DNA of 64,000 bases from Opitutales bacterium. Lineage in GTDB: Bacteria; Verrucomicrobiota; Verrucomicrobiia; Opitutales; UBA953. Shown one piece after another: positions 59,342 to 64,000 of this stretch. The position numbers and the translations under genes were made by a program. Positions within the stretch are counted from its first letter, which is position 1. Each line of letters starts with the position of its first letter. A model generated the notes under the pieces. That model had not been told where the DNA came from and made no database searches. It saw nothing but the letters and a program-made list of their open reading frames with translations. The DNA is taken from positions 1 through 64,000 of the forward strand of contig JAFYWY010000017.1 in NCBI GenBank assembly GCA_017546455.1, given 5' to 3'.

Positions 59342-59370
59342 GGGGAGGCCCGCAAGGGTCTCCCTTTTTT
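59342..59370 (+). terminator. Rho-independent terminator after the scaffold gene
   Basis: GGGAGGCCC-GCAA-GGGTCTCCC is followed by six T. It splits the head and fibre transcription units. GCTCCCC (59384) and GGGGAGC (59415) form another inverted repeat just after it. Confidence 0.85.
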
Positions 59371-59542
59371 ATGGCAAAAAGCGGCTCCCCGTGGTGCGCA
59401 TTGTAAAGAGGCGTGGGGAGCATTCTTGCCGTGAGTATTGGCGTGGAGGTTTTTAAAGACAAGCTATTTGCGAGCTTATGGCTGGAACGTGAAAAAGGTT
59501 TTGTTCGCTCGTATAAAGGGTGCAAACAGAAAGCCGCCTATT

Positions 59543-62500
59543 ATGAGTGAAACTTACCAAAAACATATCGTCTCTGTGAACGGCAGTGGAACCGTTTCTA
59601 TTCCTTTTGAATGGAGCGATCCGAGCGAAGTTTACGTTTATTGCTATGGCTCCGTTGGCCCGTACACGGGAACGTTGGCCGGAATGATTGCGAACGGTTG
59701 GGTTTCGCTTTTGGGCGCAGCCGGTGGCGACGTTTTGACGCACTTCCAGGCTGGGCAGCGCGTATGGATGGTGTTGAGCCGACAAACTGCGCTGGATTCG
59801 TATTCGTCGTTGCGCGATCTGCTTAAAGCGATTGATGAATTGCGCGCCGAGATTCAGTGCACGTTCCGTGTTCCGGATGTTTTTCTGCCTGTGTTGGCGG
59901 CGTTCCCGGCAACCGAGCGAAAGGGCAAGGCGCTTGTCTTTGACGATAATGGCAATCCGGCGCTTGGTGATGTGGCTGGCGGCGACGTAAAGACGGCCCG
60001 TGATGAGACCTTGCAGGCGGCTTCGGACGTTAAGGCCCGAGCGGAACAAACGGCCGAGTCTGTAGAGGATGCGAAGCAGTGGGCTTTGAAGTCGGCTGAT
60101 GCTTATTCTCGTTTGGTCAGTGCTGCGGACGCGATTTTGAAAGCTACCGATGACGCCGTCGTCGGGTGCAAACAGGAAATTCAGCGCCTGCTGAACAACG
60201 CGGACGTCGCCGGGAGCGAAAAGCTGCGTGAATTGCAGGTTCGTTTTGAGCAGTATGTTGCTACGCTCGGTCAGGCGGTTTCTTCGGCCAGCGCCCAGTG
60301 GGATGCGTTGTTGTCCGGCGCTATGACGTCGATTTCCGAGGCTCGTGAAACGTCGGTTTTGAACGTCGAGAATTCCCGCGAAAGCGCTCTGAACGCAATG
60401 GGCGTGGAGCTGAACCATTCTTTGCGCGTGATTCGTGAGTGCGTTGAAGCGTATGGCCTTGAACTGAAAAATCAGACAAAAACCATGCTTGATGAGCTGC
60501 GCGAGGTCTATTCCCAGGAATGGGCCGACAGTGCAAAGCAGTGGGCGACGAAGTTTTCGGATCTTGAGAAAAGCATCGAAAACCGGTTGCAGTGGTCTGA
60601 CGTTCGCAGTGGCATTCAGACTCAGAGCATTCTTGGCTGGGACGAAATTTCGAATAAGGCGACTTCGAACGCCATGTACCTTGACGGTGTCGGCATCCGT
60701 GCGATTAGCCAGGGTGCGGATGTTTTGTTCCCGGTCAAAGGCGGGACGCTTGCGTTGCTTTCCGACGTGGACGAGAAGCTCGGCGATATTTCTTCCGACA
60801 CGTTTGCGTTGCGAGAAAACGGAACGATTAAGTCTCCGACGATTCTTGAGGGCAAGGCTTCTTCGCTTTGCTCGATCCCTGTTGCAGAAGTTCCGGAAAA
60901 CGCGGACAATGCGAGTTATGATGCGTTTCTCGGAACTTTGAATTCGGTTGGGATTGTCGGCGAAAGCATTATTCCTACGACGCTCTCGTTCTATCGCCGA
61001 AACGCAAACGGGTATGTTGATACCGACGTCCCGCGTTTCTTGCAGATTCGCCGTAGAGACGCGAATGGGAATTGGTACATCGCGTACAACTCTTGGAATG
61101 GCCTGGCTCCGAATTCTTTCCTTTTGGCCGGCGATGAAATGAAGTGGATTCTTTTCGAAGTTGCCGGAGGCCCGATCCCGGACGACGAAGTGATTTCCAT
61201 TACAGAAACTGACGATGAGGCCGGCACAAATTTGGTTTCCTGGGGGGCTAAAGCGACTCGCATTTATGGCGGTGGCATTGCTTCGGGAGCTGAAATCATT
61301 GAGTCGAACAGGGCTTCTCACGCTCCGTTGTTGAAGATGGATTTCTACTTGCTGTCCGATATTGCTACGAAAGGCGATGTCGAAGCGGTTGAGCTTTTGA
61401 AAGCTGATTTGGTGCACTTCCATGATATTTCTGACGTCACTAACTTGCAGACTCAGCTTGATTCAAAGGCTCCGAAGACGGCTCTTTCGAATTATCTCCC
61501 GTTCGCTGGGGGTACCTTGAGTGGCGACTTAACGATTGTGACTGGCTCCGGCGGGCTTCGTATGCCTAACGGAGCGAGCATTTTCGCTCCGAACGCTGGA
61601 ATTTATCCGATTACTGTTGATCTTGGCGGAAGTGTAAAACTTGCCGGAAACATGCTTGAGCTTCCGAATAGCGACGGAAGCAACATTGGGATTTATTTCA
61701 ATTACGACCCGTCAACTACTTCCGGCGATGGCCGCATCAATGTCTCTTTCTTTGGGTACAAGGGTGGGAGCATTTTCCCGGACATGACGTATAAATTCCG
61801 AGATGCCCTTGGGGGCGATACTACTGTTGCTACGCTTGGCGACCTTTCCGACTACGCTAAATATGGCACGACTGGCGATGAAACCGATATTTCGTTCGGG
61901 CAGCGATCGAGTGCTAAAGGCGGGTCTTCCGTAGCTATTGGTACTGCCGCTAAGGCGTTGGATAGCGGGGCGGTTGCATTTGGTTCAGCTGCTGAGGGGG
62001 AAGGTAGCTACTCTACTGCTCTTGGCGGTGCATCTTACGCAGCTGGCGAGTCTTCTGTTGCTGTTGGCGATAGTGCGTGTGCGTCCTCAAACTTTACAGT
62101 CACAGCTGGATATTGTGCAAACGTAGACGAGCCGGCAGAGGGTGCTATTGCTATCGGAGCTGAATCAAGTGCGTCTAATATACTCGGCGTTGCCATGGGG
62201 TACTCTTCGTTTACGGAGGGTGGCGCTTCTATTTCAATAGGCAGCAATTCTTATTCTTCAGGTTCCAGCGCTATCGCCTTAGGGTATAAAGCAAGTGCTG
62301 ATGACACGAATGCTATTTCGATTGGAACACAGTCTCATGCGAGCGCTCGATGTAATATTTCTATTGGCCACGATTCCCGTGCTGATGCCAGCGAATCTAT
62401 CGCAGTCGGGCTTTCTGCAAAATCATTAGGAGATAACTCCTGTGCTTTTGGTGCTATTTCCTGCGCGTCAGCGCATTACTCTTGTTCTATTGGTCGGGTG

Positions 62501-62962
62501 TCTTATGCTGGCGGGTCGTATGGAGTCTCTGTTGGTTATGCTGCCGCCTCCGGTTCGGAAGGCTCGACTGCTCTCGGTGCGTTTAGTGTAGCTAATGGAG
62601 TATGCTCGACTGCTGTTGGCTATGGCGCGACGGCTTGTGAGAGTGCTCAGGTTTTTGGCGCTTTTGGACGCAACGCGAATCCCGGGACTACTGTTATTTC
62701 TGCAATTTCCGACGCGTATTGTTGCAGTGTCTCGTCTATTGTTCAGCTGTATTTAATTACTGCTGGAAGCGATCTGTCTAAACAATATTGCGGTGGAGAG
62801 GCTGGCTTGGGGTTTATAGAAACAAGTGCTGCTGGACTTTCCGGGGAGCCGGAGATTATTCATAGCGGGACGAAAAAATTGTCAGACATTTTTACTGACA
62901 ATAAAGATACGTTTTCTCCCCAGATGGAGGCTGTCATTTCCTGTGGAAGTCCGTGTTGTTAA
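59543..62962 (+). CDS. Tail fibre: T7-like N-terminus, coiled coils, YadA-like head repeats
   Basis: From ATG 59543 (MSETYQKHIVSVNGS) the product has 1,139 residues. The first 130 residues match podovirus fibre N-termini that dock on the tail (SIPFEWSDPSEVYVYCY, SSLRDLLKAIDELRAEIQ). Long coiled-coil stretches follow (about 170 to 380), then a mixed part. From about residue 780 to 1,040 the sequence repeats units of the form SxAxGxxAxASGxxS, as in YadA-type trimeric-adhesin heads (IALGYKASADDTNAISIGTQ). A Cys-containing C-terminal tip ends it. It should form a trimeric receptor-binding spike. Confidence 0.85.
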   Translation: MSETYQKHIVSVNGSGTVSIPFEWSDPSEVYVYCYGSVGPYTGTLAGMIANGWVSLLGAAGGDVLTHFQAGQRVWMVLSRQTALDSYSSLRDLLKAIDELRAEIQCTFRVPDVFLPVLAAFPATERKGKALVFDDNGNPALGDVAGGDVKTARDETLQAASDVKARAEQTAESVEDAKQWALKSADAYSRLVSAADAILKATDDAVVGCKQEIQRLLNNADVAGSEKLRELQVRFEQYVATLGQAVSSASAQWDALLSGAMTSISEARETSVLNVENSRESALNAMGVELNHSLRVIRECVEAYGLELKNQTKTMLDELREVYSQEWADSAKQWATKFSDLEKSIENRLQWSDVRSGIQTQSILGWDEISNKATSNAMYLDGVGIRAISQGADVLFPVKGGTLALLSDVDEKLGDISSDTFALRENGTIKSPTILEGKASSLCSIPVAEVPENADNASYDAFLGTLNSVGIVGESIIPTTLSFYRRNANGYVDTDVPRFLQIRRRDANGNWYIAYNSWNGLAPNSFLLAGDEMKWILFEVAGGPIPDDEVISITETDDEAGTNLVSWGAKATRIYGGGIASGAEIIESNRASHAPLLKMDFYLLSDIATKGDVEAVELLKADLVHFHDISDVTNLQTQLDSKAPKTALSNYLPFAGGTLSGDLTIVTGSGGLRMPNGASIFAPNAGIYPITVDLGGSVKLAGNMLELPNSDGSNIGIYFNYDPSTTSGDGRINVSFFGYKGGSIFPDMTYKFRDALGGDTTVATLGDLSDYAKYGTTGDETDISFGQRSSAKGGSSVAIGTAAKALDSGAVAFGSAAEGEGSYSTALGGASYAAGESSVAVGDSACASSNFTVTAGYCANVDEPAEGAIAIGAESSASNILGVAMGYSSFTEGGASISIGSNSYSSGSSAIALGYKASADDTNAISIGTQSHASARCNISIGHDSRADASESIAVGLSAKSLGDNSCAFGAISCASAHYSCSIGRVSYAGGSYGVSVGYAAASGSEGSTALGAFSVANGVCSTAVGYGATACESAQVFGAFGRNANPGTTVISAISDAYCCSVSSIVQLYLITAGSDLSKQYCGGEAGLGFIETSAAGLSGEPEIIHSGTKKLSDIFTDNKDTFSPQMEAVISCGSPCC

Positions 62963-62974
62963 GGAGTTTTACTT

Positions 62975-63529
62975 ATGGAAAAACGATTGAAAAAACGAAA
63001 TGTTTTATCATTTGAGGAACCCAAGCCTCTTGAAGGTAAAAGGGTTTTGCTCATTGGAAGCGGAAGCGATTTGAATGGGCGTAAAATGGGTGACCGTATC
63101 TCGGCCGCAGAGTGCGAATGGGATATGATCGCCCGAGTCAACCGTCCTTACGGTGATGCCGAAGACGTTGGAAAGAGGCTCGACCTATGCTTCGTTTGTC
63201 GGCGTGTTTGGTTGAACCTGAACTTCAACCCGTCTTTCCTGCGCAACAATTTCAACGTTATTGCGTTTGACGATGGCGTTGGCTGCGAACAGGGGTACCG
63301 CTCTAAGGCGGCTCACGAAGCCAATATCGGCACAAAATCTTCTACTGGTTTTGCTGCTGCTTACTGGCTCCTTGAGCAAGGCGCTACCGTCGAAATCATC
63401 GGCTTTGGTTCCGGTGAAAACAAGTCGGTTAAAACCTATCCGGATGGCACGGTCGACAATAACCCGAACTACGACTGGGCTGCAGAGCGCCAATGGCTTG
63501 AATCTCAACCGAACGTTAAGTTCCTATGA
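62975..63529 (+). CDS. GT29 sialyltransferase-like protein
   Basis: AAGGAG lies 8 nt upstream of ATG 62975. The 184-residue product has a motif-L-like VLLIGSGSDLNGRKMGDRIS, MIARVNRPYGDAEDVGKRLD, a motif-S-like IGTKSSTGFAAAYWLL with VEIIGFGSG, and a terminal NYDWAAERQWL. These match the order of GT29 motifs L, S and VS. In the VS-like part the usual catalytic His is Tyr167 (NPNYDWAAE), so activity needs testing. GT29 enzymes transfer sialic acid or related sugars from CMP donors. It overlaps the CMP-sugar synthetase-like gene as ATGA. Confidence 0.65.
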   Translation: MEKRLKKRNVLSFEEPKPLEGKRVLLIGSGSDLNGRKMGDRISAAECEWDMIARVNRPYGDAEDVGKRLDLCFVCRRVWLNLNFNPSFLRNNFNVIAFDDGVGCEQGYRSKAAHEANIGTKSSTGFAAAYWLLEQGATVEIIGFGSGENKSVKTYPDGTVDNNPNYDWAAERQWLESQPNVKFL

Positions 63530-64000
63530 TCCATGTCTTAATTACAGTTAAGCCGAGCGAGCGCCTCCCGAATAAGAATCTATTCTTCTCTCAAAAGACG
63601 TTTGCATGGCTTTTTCAGGAGATTGCCTACATCCAAGAGGCCGTTAAGGTCTATACGGTTGGCTTCCGATCTGAGTTGCCGGAATGCCTCCCGTTTGGGT
63701 GGGAGCATATCGAGTGCGACACGGGTTCTCACTTGGAAGACTGTCGTTTTGCTTGTGACAAAATTGCAGCTATTCGAGGCTCGGCCATTAGTGGAGATGT
63801 GTTCGTCCAGCCGCTCCTTTCTCAGCCGTTTCGTCGGCAACGCCTCCTTGCAGATGCTGTGGCGGCGACGCGCGAACACGGTTCGGCCGTAAGTGTCTGC
63901 ATGGCGAAAGACTTGTCTTGGCGCAACGTTGTTGTTTCGGACGGAAAAGCTAAGCTTTGCGGCATTGAGCGCAGTGAGGATTTGCGTCCGTACCTTGACG
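63526..64000 (+). CDS. CMP-sugar (nonulosonate/Kdo-type) synthetase-like protein, truncated by window end
   Basis: The visible 158 residues begin MIHVLITVKPSERLPNKNLF, matching the N-terminal nucleotide-binding motif of CMP-sialate and CMP-Kdo synthetases (consensus like SKRLPNKNL). GDVFVQPLLSQPFRRQRLLA occupies the place of the family's LQPTSPLR stretch. These enzymes join CTP and a nine- or eight-carbon keto sugar. It is translationally coupled to the GT29-like gene. The catalytic C-terminal half lies outside the window. Confidence 0.6.
   Translation, partial: MIHVLITVKPSERLPNKNLFFSQKTFAWLFQEIAYIQEAVKVYTVGFRSELPECLPFGWEHIECDTGSHLEDCRFACDKIAAIRGSAISGDVFVQPLLSQPFRRQRLLADAVAATREHGSAVSVCMAKDLSWRNVVVSDGKAKLCGIERSEDLRPYLD

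Noticed and set aside
59453-61423. 656-codon minus-strand frame
   Set aside because: Antisense of the tail fibre, no recognisable protein.
61880-62962. Diversity-generating retroelement target in the tail fibre
   Set aside because: Bbp-like phages can carry one, but no reverse transcriptase, template repeat or adenine-biased variable repeat is seen in the window.

Overview
The window has two parts. Bases 1 to about 33,880 are chromosome of a Gram-negative bacterium. Kdo synthesis (kdsA), an outer-membrane efflux lipoprotein, a secreted alpha-2-macroglobulin-like protein, meso-diaminopimelate dehydrogenase and a DUF1343/NamZ-type enzyme fit the Verrucomicrobiota/PVC group (an Opitutia-like lineage is my guess from gene content alone). 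Bases from about 33,890 to the right edge are a podovirus-like prophage that continues past the window.

Chromosome, left to right: a truncated alpha-2-macroglobulin gene whose thioester motif is replaced; a DEDDh exonuclease; an RmlD-like reductase; ilvE; kdsA; a two-component system next to a secreted protein; efp (tip-loop residue Asn rather than Lys or Arg); an RRM protein; rnr; a metal-efflux cluster (small Cys-rich protein, CzcC-like and CzcB-like, no CzcA in view) whose CzcB carries a 41-residue His/Cys repeat in tandem; leuS; pgk-tpiA; a 780-bp gene-free stretch holding a large imperfect palindrome; an RluA-family pseudouridine synthase; namZ-like; a secreted helical protein; ddh; a dihydroorotase homologue lacking key active-site residues; a Ppx/GppA phosphatase; a PglC/WcaJ-type sugar transferase; and an FGE/SUMF1-domain protein. 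Many chromosomal gene borders carry tandem TTAAAG-type tracts or hairpin terminators.

Prophage: the left border holds what looks like the 3' end of a tRNA-His gene on the minus strand, consistent with an att site whose intact tRNA lies beyond the right edge. A long leftward early module (51.06 to 33.98 kb, genes mostly overlapping by 1 to 14 nt) encodes many small proteins, a possible ssDNA-binding protein, RusA resolvase, DNA adenine methylase, a Pif1-like helicase and a VirE/PriCT/D5 primase-helicase. One membrane-protein gene in it runs the opposite way. A 1.2-kb control region (51.06 to 52.27 kb) full of repeats and hairpins separates this from the rightward late module: terminase subunits, two Gly-rich proteins, a T7/Bbp-type portal, a lipoprotein, a holin-like protein, a Bbp19-like protein, a scaffold, a long tail fibre with a YadA-type head, then a GT29 (sialyltransferase)-like protein and a CMP-sugar synthetase-like protein cut by the window end. 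No major capsid, integrase, endolysin or cI-like repressor is visible; they should lie to the right if the phage is complete.

The most interesting signal is the late-module coupling of a YadA-like tail fibre to a putative CMP-nonulosonate activation and transfer pair. This suggests a phage that sugar-coats either its own fibre or the lysogen's surface.
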